Positions 1 to 6,241 of a stretch of 7,160 bases of DNA are shown here, one piece after another. Every line of letters begins with the position of its first letter. Position 1 is the stretch's first letter. This stretch comes from Armatimonadota bacterium (lineage in GTDB: Bacteria; Armatimonadota; Zipacnadia; Zipacnadales; FEN-943), in contig JAKORR010000654.1 of the NCBI GenBank assembly GCA_029777735.1, positions 1 to 7,160 of the forward strand, given 5' to 3'. Under the pieces are notes generated by a model that ran no database searches, was not told the DNA's origin, and was given only the letters and a program-made list of their open reading frames with translations. The position numbers and the translations under genes are program-made.

Positions 1-972
1 CTCGGCACGCTCATCTGCGTCACGGGATTGTCGGGGTCAGGCAAGAGCACTCTGGTGGTCGACATCCTTTACCGCGGCCTGCGCAGGTATCTGCACCGCG
101 CCGCGGACAAGCCGGGCGCACACCAGCGGATCGTGGGCTACGAGCAAATAGACAAGGTTGTCAGCATTGACCAGGCACCCATCGGTCGGACCCCCAGGTC
201 CAATCCCGCGACCTACGTGGGAGTCTTCGACGAGATCCGCCATCTCTTCGCACAGGCCCCCGAAGCCCGCGTCCGCGGCTACAAGCCGGGACGCTTCAGC
301 TTCAACGTGCCTGGCGGAAGATGCGAGACCTGCCGCGGCGAGGGCCGGCTACGCGTCGAGCTGGAGTTCCTGCCGGACGTGTGGGTGACATGCCAGGAAT
401 GTAGAGGAACGCGCTTTAACCGCGAGACCCTTTCGATCCGTTGGCGGGGCAAGAACATTGCCGAAGTGTTGGAGATGACCGTATCGGAGGCAGCCGAGTA
501 TTTCGCGAGCATTCCACGCGTCAAGGCCATGCTTGAGGTACTCGAGGACGTCGGTCTGGGCTACGTCCGACTAGGGCAACCAGCCAATACGCTTTCCGGA
601 GGAGAAGCCCAACGCATCAAACTTGCTCGCGAGCTGGGGCGCCCCTCCACAGGGCGATCCTTTTACATCCTGGACGAACCAACGACCGGACTACACTTCG
701 CCGATATAGAAAAGCTTCTTCAAGTGCTGGAACGTCTCGTCGACGCAGGCAACACGGTAGTCATCATCGAACACAATCTGGAAGTAGTGAAGACCGCCGA
801 CTGGATCATCGACCTGGGGCCCGAAGGCGGAACCAACGGCGGAGACGTGGTAGCCGTCGGAACGCCAGAACAGGTAGCCCGCAAACGCGGGTCTTATACT
901 GGTGAATATCTGCGTCAAGTGCTGTCCTTAGCTGATGAGACCAAGCGTCCCAAGCGGTCACCCGCCCACTGA
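1..972 (+). CDS. uvrA: UvrA, excinuclease ABC subunit A, C-terminal part (5' end outside window)
   Basis: This is the DNA damage-recognition ATPase of UvrABC nucleotide excision repair, acting in the cytoplasm as a dimer with UvrB. The frame is open from base 1, so the gene starts upstream and only the last 323 codons are visible, roughly the C-terminal third of a usual 940-residue protein. Residues here are counted from base 1. The Walker A of the second ABC module is GLSGSGKST (9-17). It is followed by the family stretch IDQAPIGRTPRSNPATY and a zinc finger C-X2-C-X19-C-X2-C (Cys108, 111, 131, 134). Then come the ABC signature LSGGEAQRIKLA (198-209), Walker B with ILDEPTTGLH (223-232) and the H-loop IIEHN. 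All key residues are intact, so the protein looks functional. The TTG at 28 lies inside Walker A and is not a start. The 3' end may overlap the downstream glycosyltransferase gene. Confidence 0.97.
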   Translation, partial: LGTLICVTGLSGSGKSTLVVDILYRGLRRYLHRAADKPGAHQRIVGYEQIDKVVSIDQAPIGRTPRSNPATYVGVFDEIRHLFAQAPEARVRGYKPGRFSFNVPGGRCETCRGEGRLRVELEFLPDVWVTCQECRGTRFNRETLSIRWRGKNIAEVLEMTVSEAAEYFASIPRVKAMLEVLEDVGLGYVRLGQPANTLSGGEAQRIKLARELGRPSTGRSFYILDEPTTGLHFADIEKLLQVLERLVDAGNTVVIIEHNLEVVKTADWIIDLGPEGGTNGGDVVAVGTPEQVARKRGSYTGEYLRQVLSLADETKRPKRSPAH

Positions 973-1933
973 GCCGGTGAGGCTGGAGGCCTCCGTGGTT
1001 GTGCCCAGTTACCGGCGACCGTCGGCCTTGCTTGCGTGTCTTAACGGGCTGGTAACGCAGTCTAGGCCTCCTGACGAGATCGTGGTGGTCCTACGCGATG
1101 AGGATGTAGAAAGCCGGGAGCGCCTGGCCGCTTGGCTCTCGGGGCACGCCGATGCCGCCCAAGCGTTCAAGCTTGCGCTCGTGTCTCGTCCAGGCCAGTT
1201 GCCGGCGCTAAACGCCGGGCTGGCGGCGGCCACTGGCGAGGTCGTGGCCTTCCTAGATGACGACTGTGTACCCCAGCCTCAGTGGCTCGATAGGCTTCTT
1301 GTGCATTATGCGGACCCGTGTGTCGGTGGCGTTGGTGGGCGCGATGTGGTTCACTGCGGAAACAGCACTGTCGAAGGCCAAGTCAGCGTCGTCGGCAAAT
1401 ACCAGTGGTTCGGACGCCCAATAGGCAATCACCATCTGCAGTACGCTCCCGGCAGGCCCGTGGCGGTGGACCTTCTCAAGGGCGCAAACATGTCTTTCCG
1501 ACGCGATCTCCTGGAGGGATTCGACGAGGTGCTTCAACTCGGCGCCGCCCAGTGCAATGACCTAGACGCATCGCTGAGTGTACGTCGGCGCGGGTTCCTA
1601 CTCATCTACGACCCCCACGTAGTGGTCGACCATTATCCCTCAGAGCGCTACGGTGAGGCGACGCGGAGCTATGATGTGCCCCATATGCTCTTCGCCGAGG
1701 GCCACAACTGGATGTACGTCGTGCTAAAGCACGCAAGTTGGTGGCAAGTGCCTGTGCTCCTGGGCTACGGCTTCCTGGTCGGGCATACGCGAGCCTACGG
1801 TCTGCTCCGGGCCGCGGCCGGCTGTCTCCAAGTGGGCCCGGCCATGACGGCGTGGCGTCTACGCTGGTCGCTGCAGGGCAAACTCGCCGGTGCGCTGCGG
1901 TGGGCACGAAGCCTGGTTGGTGAGGCACACTGA
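935..1933 (+). CDS. Glycosyltransferase family 2 (GT-A fold)
   Basis: This protein probably transfers a sugar from a nucleotide-sugar donor to a glycan or lipid acceptor at the cytoplasmic face of the membrane; the substrate cannot be read from sequence. Numbered from the ATG at 935 (332 aa), it has the first GT2 strand ASVVVPSYRR (19-28), the metal/nucleotide-binding motif VAFLDDDCVP with Asp108-110, the acceptor-side motif KGANMSF (182-188), and NDLDASLSVRRRG (208-220). The last sits where GT2 enzymes usually carry the catalytic ED/DD, followed by YDPHVVVDHYP. The C-terminus (about 268-298) is hydrophobic with aromatic residues and may contact the membrane, but no clear transmembrane helix stands out. 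The start is uncertain. ATG 935 overlaps uvrA by 38 bp, and GTG 977, four bases past the uvrA stop, gives a more typical short N-terminus. Neither has a convincing Shine-Dalgarno sequence. The gene probably forms an operon with the GT4 gene that follows. Confidence 0.88.
   Translation: MRPSVPSGHPPTEPVRLEASVVVPSYRRPSALLACLNGLVTQSRPPDEIVVVLRDEDVESRERLAAWLSGHADAAQAFKLALVSRPGQLPALNAGLAAATGEVVAFLDDDCVPQPQWLDRLLVHYADPCVGGVGGRDVVHCGNSTVEGQVSVVGKYQWFGRPIGNHHLQYAPGRPVAVDLLKGANMSFRRDLLEGFDEVLQLGAAQCNDLDASLSVRRRGFLLIYDPHVVVDHYPSERYGEATRSYDVPHMLFAEGHNWMYVVLKHASWWQVPVLLGYGFLVGHTRAYGLLRAAAGCLQVGPAMTAWRLRWSLQGKLAGALRWARSLVGEAH
1919..1925 (+). promoter_or_regulatory. Putative Shine-Dalgarno for the GT4 gene (GGTGAGG)
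   Basis: GGTGAGG ends four bases before the CTG at 1930. It lies in the last codons of the GT2 gene. It is an imperfect match to the anti-Shine-Dalgarno, but it supports initiation at the CTG by a terminating or re-initiating ribosome. Confidence 0.4.
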
Positions 1934-3081
1934 GTGCTGATCGCCTCGACCTCGCGGTAGTCATAGAGCACGCCAACCTGCGTGGCGGACAGGAGAAGGT
2001 AGCACTCCACCTTGTCCGCCAGTGGGCCACACAACACGCCGTCACCCTCTACTGCTACGAAGCGGACCAGCAGGCGCTGCCGCCTGGCGTCCATGTGGTT
2101 CGCGTCAGACCTCAGCCGCGCGGCCATCTCCTCCCGGCGGCGCTTTTTCCCTGGCTTGTCGCACGGGCGATTCGGCCCGACCACGACGTTGTGCTAGCCC
2201 AGGGAGGCAACTGCCTATCCTCCACGTTCTCGCTGTTCCATACCTGCCATCTCCTACGTAGAGAAACAATGGCACTGGTCGCCCAAGAGCGAGGGCGTCC
2301 CTTGAATGTACGGGAGCGGCTCAATCTTCTGGTACGACAGGGGCTATTTGAGAGACTCGAGAGGCGTACACTCCTGCGCTGCCCGGGCAGATGCTTCGCT
2401 GTGTCCAGTCGTCTGGCTGACGACCTTGCACGGGTGCACGGCGTTGATCGGGCCGCCCTGGGCGTTGCCCCCAACGGTGTCGACCACTCCGTCTTCAACC
2501 CGCAGGCGCGCCGATTCCGCGCGGAGGTACGTCGGGAAATGGGTCTCGGCGAGAAGGAGCTAGTTGCCCTGTTCATCGGGGGGATCTGGTGGGAAAAGGG
2601 CCTCCACGTGGCCCTTCGCGCCGTGGCGCAGTGCGCTCTAAGCTGGCATTTGCTGGTAGCGGGCAGCGACGACGATACGCAGGTCTTCCTCCGTCTGGCG
2701 CAGGACCTCGGCGTGTCGGGCCAGGTTCACTTTCTTGGGCGCACAGATACCCCCGTGCGCTTGTACGGTGCCGCTGACTGTCTCATCCTCCCAAGCCGCT
2801 TCGAAGGCTTCCCTCTGGTGGCCTTGGAGGGCGCCGCCTGTGGGTTGCCGGTACTCATCAGCCAGGAGGGACATCCCGGCGACCTGGTGGATGGCACAAC
2901 GGGGTTCGTCCTTCCTCGCACGCCAGAGGCCTTCGCCGGCGCGCTGGCGGACCTGGGCACCTCTCGCGAGCGTCTTCAAACCCTAGGCATGCTCGCGGCC
3001 GAGCGGGCCAGAAGCTTTACCTGGCAGAGGCAGGCAAAGATCCTCGAGACCGCTTTCCTGGAGTATGCTTCACGCCCCTGA
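1930..3081 (+). CDS. Glycosyltransferase family 4 (GT-B fold), probable CTG start
   Basis: This is a retaining nucleotide-sugar glycosyltransferase with two Rossmann-like domains, cytoplasmic or membrane-associated; donor and acceptor are unknown. With the CTG start it has 383 residues, normal for GT4. The N-terminal domain shows the family strand and glycine loop LDLAVVIEHANLRGGQEKV (6-24). The C-terminal donor-binding domain has APNGVDHSVFN, GGIWWEKGL (basic residue Lys223) and the E-X7-E motif in LPSRFEGFPLVALEG (Glu292 and Glu300). The first standard start in this frame is GTG 2095, which would delete the first strand and glycine loop, about 55 residues. The frame is closed by a TGA at 1921-1923, and the only near-cognate start between is CTG 1930, whose last two bases are shared with the GT2 stop. 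A one-base sequence error near 1934-1950, where an out-of-frame GTG lies, is the alternative. It is translationally linked to the GT2 gene, and the two probably act in the same glycan pathway. Confidence 0.87.
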   Translation: MSADRLDLAVVIEHANLRGGQEKVALHLVRQWATQHAVTLYCYEADQQALPPGVHVVRVRPQPRGHLLPAALFPWLVARAIRPDHDVVLAQGGNCLSSTFSLFHTCHLLRRETMALVAQERGRPLNVRERLNLLVRQGLFERLERRTLLRCPGRCFAVSSRLADDLARVHGVDRAALGVAPNGVDHSVFNPQARRFRAEVRREMGLGEKELVALFIGGIWWEKGLHVALRAVAQCALSWHLLVAGSDDDTQVFLRLAQDLGVSGQVHFLGRTDTPVRLYGAADCLILPSRFEGFPLVALEGAACGLPVLISQEGHPGDLVDGTTGFVLPRTPEAFAGALADLGTSRERLQTLGMLAAERARSFTWQRQAKILETAFLEYASRP

Positions 3082-3136
3082 GACGCGCGATCCGTACTTC
3101 TCAAGCTGGAACCCGCACGCTCGGTACCACCGTCCT
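3082..3136. other. Short convergent intergenic gap without clear terminator
   Basis: These 55 bases separate two genes that converge. The only dyad seen is a 4-bp stem, CGGT-acc-ACCG (3122-3132), with no T-tract on either side. No intrinsic terminator is supported, so termination may be Rho-dependent or the two transcripts may overlap at their 3' ends. Confidence 0.5.
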
Positions 3137-3934
3137 CTACTCCAGCCTGCCCTCCCGGTAAGCCTGCAAGTAGTTCATACACCATTCGTCGTGGCCAGCT
3201 ATCGCCTCCGCGGCTACCAGGGACGCCATCAGTTCCCTATCCAGCGGATCGATGACGGCCGAGTCCAAGCCCCGCGCCACACACATGGTGGCGAACACGC
3301 GGTTCAGCAGCCGGCGGTTCGGCATGCCATAGGAGATGTTGCTGAGGCCCCCGGTGATATGACACTCACGGAAGCTTTGGCGCAGCGCCAAAATGGTGTC
3401 CAGGACCCAGGTCCCCGCCTCATGGTTAGTGCCCAGGGGCACGACCAGGGGGTCGATGTAGATGCGGTCGGGGGCGATCTCGGAGTCTTCAAGGTACCCC
3501 ACGAGCTCTTCGGCGTTAGCGAGACGCTGGGCCACACCCTCGGGCATGCCGCTGTCCCCCAGCAGCAGGGCGATCACGCTGGACTCCGTCTGTTGCAGCA
3601 AGGGCAGGACTTGCTTGATCCGTTCTTCTTCAGCCGTAATGGAGTTGATGAGCGGTGCAGGCCCTGTGTAGATCTCTAGCGCCCGTTCAAGAGCTGCCGG
3701 GTTGGGGCTGTCGAGGCTGAGAGGCACACTTACCTCCTGCTGGACAACCTGGACAAGCCATACCAAGTCCTCGATCTCCTTGTCGCCGCTCGTGCCCGCG
3801 TTGCAGTCGATATAGCAGGCCCCCGCCGCTTCCTGGTCTCGTGCCAACTTTGCGATGTACTCGGCATCATGCCCGGCAATGGCGGCGGCGACGGCCTTGC
3901 GCGTTCCGTTGATCAACTCGCCGATAATAATCAT
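3137..3934 (-). CDS. Methyltetrahydrofolate:corrinoid protein methyltransferase, AcsE-like pterin-binding TIM barrel
   Basis: This protein is predicted to transfer a methyl group between 5-methyltetrahydrofolate and the cobalt of a corrinoid protein, as AcsE does in the Wood-Ljungdahl pathway and related enzymes do in O- or N-demethylation. It has 265 residues, nearly the length of the Moorella enzyme (about 262), and one pterin-binding barrel. Visible motifs are IIIGELINGTRK (2-13), YIDCNAG (41-47), SLDSPN with Asp75, LINSIT with Asn97, IYIDPLVVPLGTN with Asp161 and LSNISYGMPNR with Asn199. These correspond to the pterin-contacting Asp, Asn, Asp and Asn of the family, and the C-terminus ends in a family-like helix. 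ATG 3934 is chosen over TTG 3937 because GGAGGG sits six bases upstream of it. Its ATG shares one base with the stop of the upstream panE-like gene (TGATG), so translation is probably coupled. It is the last gene of the operon. No corrinoid partner or activator is encoded in the window, so the physiological acceptor is unknown. Dihydropteroate synthase is less likely given the motifs. Confidence 0.92.
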   Translation of the reverse strand: MIIIGELINGTRKAVAAAIAGHDAEYIAKLARDQEAAGACYIDCNAGTSGDKEIEDLVWLVQVVQQEVSVPLSLDSPNPAALERALEIYTGPAPLINSITAEEERIKQVLPLLQQTESSVIALLLGDSGMPEGVAQRLANAEELVGYLEDSEIAPDRIYIDPLVVPLGTNHEAGTWVLDTILALRQSFRECHITGGLSNISYGMPNRRLLNRVFATMCVARGLDSAVIDPLDRELMASLVAAEAIAGHDEWCMNYLQAYREGRLE

Positions 3935-4878
3935 CAATTTCCCTCCGGATCTGCGGAAGACGAGTGCTGCGCCTCGGCGGCCTCGACAAGCGTGGTCAGT
4001 GCCTCACACAAAGGGGCAGAAGCTTCGGGTGATGCACGTTTCGCCACCTCTCCGTTGATGTAGTCAATCTCAGTCCTTCTGCCCGCGACCAAGTCTTGCA
4101 GCAGCGAGCACCGGTTAGTTGCCGTTAACCGACACACTTCTGCAACCGCCTCGACTGGATCAAAACCGGCCCCCAAGTCCACAGCCTCGGCCCTAGCGAC
4201 GCTGGCGACTTCCCTGGCGACCGCCGCGGCCAGCCGCCACAAGTGATCTACTTCGACGACGTCTCCATTTGGCCTTCCCGCCAGGCCTGCGATGGGATTA
4301 ATGGCTGCGTTGACAACCAGCTTACGCCATATCGTGGGCCACGGGTCGGGCACCACTTCACATGCGAGTCCGGCCTGCTGCCAGGTCACTGAGAGCCGCT
4401 GGGCGTCTGCAAGGCTGGCTGTTTCAATGGGACCGACTATAGTACCTCCAACAGCGGCAATATTCACAGACCCGTCCGCTGCCAGATTTGCCCCGGTGGT
4501 AGTCACTCCAGCAACCAACACTGCGCTAGGCACCACCCTCCGGATGCTCTCGATATTGCCCAAACCATTTTGCAGCGTCGCCCACACGGTCTCATCCGTC
4601 GCAGCCGCCAAGACGTGTCGTGCCGCCCACTCTGTGCTGTAGGCCTTGACCATAAGGACCACGAGGTCCGCAGGGCCCACCTCTTCGGGGTTCGCCATCA
4701 CGGACAGAGCCACGTGCTCCTCACCGCTAGCATGCCGCAGAACTACGCCCCGCTCGCGTAGGTCCTTGGCACGCTCAGGGCGGTAATCCAGTAAAACTAC
4801 GTCGACGCCCGCCTTGGCGAGAAGCGCTGCATGAAGCCGGCCCATCGCACCCGGGCCCACGATTACCGTCCGTCCCAA
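3934..4878 (-). CDS. panE: 2-dehydropantoate 2-reductase family (PanE/ApbA), TTG start
   Basis: The family reduces ketopantoate to pantoate with NAD(P)H, a step of pantothenate and coenzyme A synthesis; paralogues reduce other 2-oxo acids. The 314 residues match the family length. The N-terminal Rossmann fold has VIVGPGAMG (5-13), LMVKAYST (75-82) and LQNGLGN with Asn104. The helical C-terminal domain has WRKLVVNAAINP with the catalytic-type Lys186 plus Asn190 and Asn194, then NRCSLLQDLVAGRRTEID with Ser258 and Glu270. All residues expected for ketopantoate chemistry are present. Strand 2 ends LLDY with Asp31, where the NADPH-binding Arg lies in E. coli PanE, so NADH use is possible. Translation starts at TTG 4878, directly before the nucleotide-binding strand, with GAGGGG eight bases upstream inside the preceding gene. 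It lies 2 nt after the HPS-RraA fusion and overlaps the methyltransferase by one base. The one-carbon context leaves open whether its substrate is ketopantoate. Confidence 0.9.
   Translation of the reverse strand: MGRTVIVGPGAMGRLHAALLAKAGVDVVLLDYRPERAKDLRERGVVLRHASGEEHVALSVMANPEEVGPADLVVLMVKAYSTEWAARHVLAAATDETVWATLQNGLGNIESIRRVVPSAVLVAGVTTTGANLAADGSVNIAAVGGTIVGPIETASLADAQRLSVTWQQAGLACEVVPDPWPTIWRKLVVNAAINPIAGLAGRPNGDVVEVDHLWRLAAAVAREVASVARAEAVDLGAGFDPVEAVAEVCRLTATNRCSLLQDLVAGRRTEIDYINGEVAKRASPEASAPLCEALTTLVEAAEAQHSSSADPEGN
3941..3946 (-). promoter_or_regulatory. Shine-Dalgarno (GGAGGG) of the methyltransferase gene
   Basis: On the minus strand GGAGGG is followed by six bases and then ATG 3934. 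It decides for this ATG over the TTG three bases earlier. It lies inside the final codons of the panE-like gene. Confidence 0.8.
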
Positions 4879-4880
4879 GG

Positions 4881-6224
4881 CTACTTCCCCTCGCTGTCAT
4901 CAGAGTCGCGGCGGCTAAGCTCCCGGCGCCGCTGCTCCCAACGCTGTACTTCGGATACCTCTCCCAGAGTACGGCCTTGTTCGATCTCCGCCTTCTCGCG
5001 ACTCTCTCGCTCGACCACGGAGACAGCCCTATTGGCTACCTCGACCGCGCGCTCGCGGGGTACGATGACGACGCCATCATCGTCGGCCACGACCCAGTCG
5101 CCAGGGCGGATCGTGACCTCGCCGATCTTCAGCGTGACGCCGATCATGCCGAGGCCCTTGGGGTCGCCTGCCTGTGGGCAAGTAGTCCGGGAGAAGACCG
5201 GGAAGTCCAGCTCTCGAATGCCAGCGGTGTCACGGGACGCGCCGTTGATGACGACGCCAGCGAGACCCTTCGATACGCAGCTCTTGGTGGCCTCGTCGCC
5301 CCAGACGGCGGGAGCCTCGCCCCGCACGTCTATGACAAGCACCGACCCGGGCTCGGCAACGTCAATCGCCTCCACCGGCTTCGCCCAGTCGCCTGGGTAC
5401 GTCCACACGGTCACAGCCGGCCCGACGGTCCTCATCCCCGGCGCCAATGGATGAATCCACGGCAGCCACCCTCGACGGTGCATGGCATCGGACACGTTGG
5501 CAGCCGTACACTTCCCCAACAGTTCTCGTAAGTTCTCCTCGGTGCCGCGCTTGTATAGGTCCGTCGCCACAGCTTGGCCTGTGCGCATGGCCTCGATGAT
5601 AACCTTGGTAGCCTCAGCTGCGTTCGCGGCCTTCGTGATGGCGCCTCCAACTATGACTACCTGAGCACCTGCTGCGACGGCCGCTGGAGCTGTCTCCGAA
5701 TTAATGCCACCGGCTACGGCCACTGGTATATCAACGGCACGGACTACCTCGCGCAGTACGTCGAAGGGGTCCTCGCCGCGCATCTGCCGGTCGATCGGGC
5801 AGTGCACGTCTACCAGCGCTGCGCCAAGTTCTTGAGCCTCGACGGCCCGCTTTGCAGGCTCGGGCACTTCGATGAGATCGACCATGATCAACGCGTCGTA
5901 GCGCTGTCCTGCCTCCACGCATTCAGCGATCGTCGAGTCGGAGGCGCCCCCGAGCACCGCCACGATGTCGGCGCCTGCTTGCGCTGCCATTTCCACCTCC
6001 ACGCGCCCGGCGTCCATGACCTTCATGTCAGCAATAACCACGCAGTCGGGAAAGGCTTCGCGCAGTGCCCGCACTGCGTCCAGCCCTTCGGCCTTGATCA
6101 GCGGCGTGCCTGCCTCTAACCAGCGGGCTCCCCCTTCATAGGCCTCCCGGGCACACCTCAGTGCCTGAGACACGTTTATGTAGTCGAGCGCCACCTGTAA
6201 AGTCGGTTCGTCTAGCCGGACCAT
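4881..6224 (-). CDS. Fusion: hexulose-6-phosphate synthase-like barrel + RraA/HMG-aldolase-like domain
   Basis: This is a 447-residue two-domain protein. Residues 1 to about 210 form an OMP-decarboxylase-superfamily barrel of the hexulose-6-phosphate synthase / 3-keto-gulonate-6-phosphate decarboxylase group: LQVALDY near the N-terminus, LEAGTPLIKAEG (Glu37), the D-x-K-x-x-D signature in ADMKVMDAG (Asp66, Lys68, Asp71), VHCPIDRQ (His141, Asp145), VAVAGGIN and VIVGGAIT. The last suggests synthase over decarboxylase. Hexulose-6-phosphate synthase joins formaldehyde to ribulose 5-phosphate. Residues about 225-410 are an RraA-like domain with the aldolase/decarboxylase motif D-X20-R-D (Asp310, Arg331, Asp332; GDEATK and NGASRD) and VVADDDGVVIVP. 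The remaining tail is charged. In the RraA superfamily this motif marks metal-dependent HMG/CHA aldolases and oxaloacetate decarboxylases, so an enzyme is more likely than a pure RNase E inhibitor. ATG 6224 is preferred to GTG 6233 because GAGGTGA lies five bases before it and covers the GTG. Similar fusions are known, often annotated as bifunctional synthase/ribonuclease regulator. The true substrates are inferred. Confidence 0.9.
   Translation of the reverse strand: MVRLDEPTLQVALDYINVSQALRCAREAYEGGARWLEAGTPLIKAEGLDAVRALREAFPDCVVIADMKVMDAGRVEVEMAAQAGADIVAVLGGASDSTIAECVEAGQRYDALIMVDLIEVPEPAKRAVEAQELGAALVDVHCPIDRQMRGEDPFDVLREVVRAVDIPVAVAGGINSETAPAAVAAGAQVVIVGGAITKAANAAEATKVIIEAMRTGQAVATDLYKRGTEENLRELLGKCTAANVSDAMHRRGWLPWIHPLAPGMRTVGPAVTVWTYPGDWAKPVEAIDVAEPGSVLVIDVRGEAPAVWGDEATKSCVSKGLAGVVINGASRDTAGIRELDFPVFSRTTCPQAGDPKGLGMIGVTLKIGEVTIRPGDWVVADDDGVVIVPRERAVEVANRAVSVVERESREKAEIEQGRTLGEVSEVQRWEQRRRELSRRDSDDSEGK
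4887..4892 (-). promoter_or_regulatory. Shine-Dalgarno (GAGGGG) supporting the TTG start of the panE-like gene
   Basis: GAGGGG lies eight bases before TTG 4878 on the minus strand. It is formed by the last codons (Glu-Gly) of the upstream fusion gene, so initiation at the TTG is tied to translation of that gene. Confidence 0.65.
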
Positions 6225-6229
6225 CTGAC

Positions 6230-6236
6230 TCACCTC
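6230..6236 (-). promoter_or_regulatory. Shine-Dalgarno (GAGGTGA) of the HPS-RraA fusion gene
   Basis: GAGGTGA is a near-perfect anti-Shine-Dalgarno match, five bases before ATG 6224. The alternative GTG start at 6233 lies within this element, which argues for the ATG. Confidence 0.8.
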
Positions 6237-6241
6237 GTCAC

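Noticed and set aside
1934..1960. GTG directly after the GT2 stop as the start of the GT4 gene
   Set aside because: It is in another frame and hits TAG after eight codons; it could work only if the sequence has an indel.
1602..2045. A minus-strand open frame across the GT2/GT4 junction
   Set aside because: It is very rich in Arg, Ala and Ser with no motif, while both plus-strand glycosyltransferases are supported by conserved residues.
3122..3132. CGGT-acc-ACCG hairpin as a bidirectional terminator
   Set aside because: The stem is only 4 bp and there is no T-run on either strand.
3065..3679. A 204-codon plus-strand open frame antisense to the methyltransferase gene
   Set aside because: Its translation shows no recognisable domain and it lies opposite a gene with clear family motifs; it is a shadow of GC-rich codon use.
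3137..3934. Dihydropteroate synthase (FolP) identity for the pterin-binding barrel
   Set aside because: The GELINGTR, LDSPN, LINSIT and LSNIS(Y)G motifs and the length match methyltetrahydrofolate methyltransferases rather than FolP.
4831..5454. A 207-codon plus-strand open frame opposite the reductase/fusion junction
   Set aside because: The protein is low in complexity, rich in Ser, Thr, Pro and Arg, and antisense to the well-supported RraA domain.
5574..6119. A 181-codon plus-strand open frame opposite the HPS domain
   Set aside because: Its composition is rich in His and Cys with no motif, and the minus strand encodes the conserved D-x-K-x-x-D barrel.
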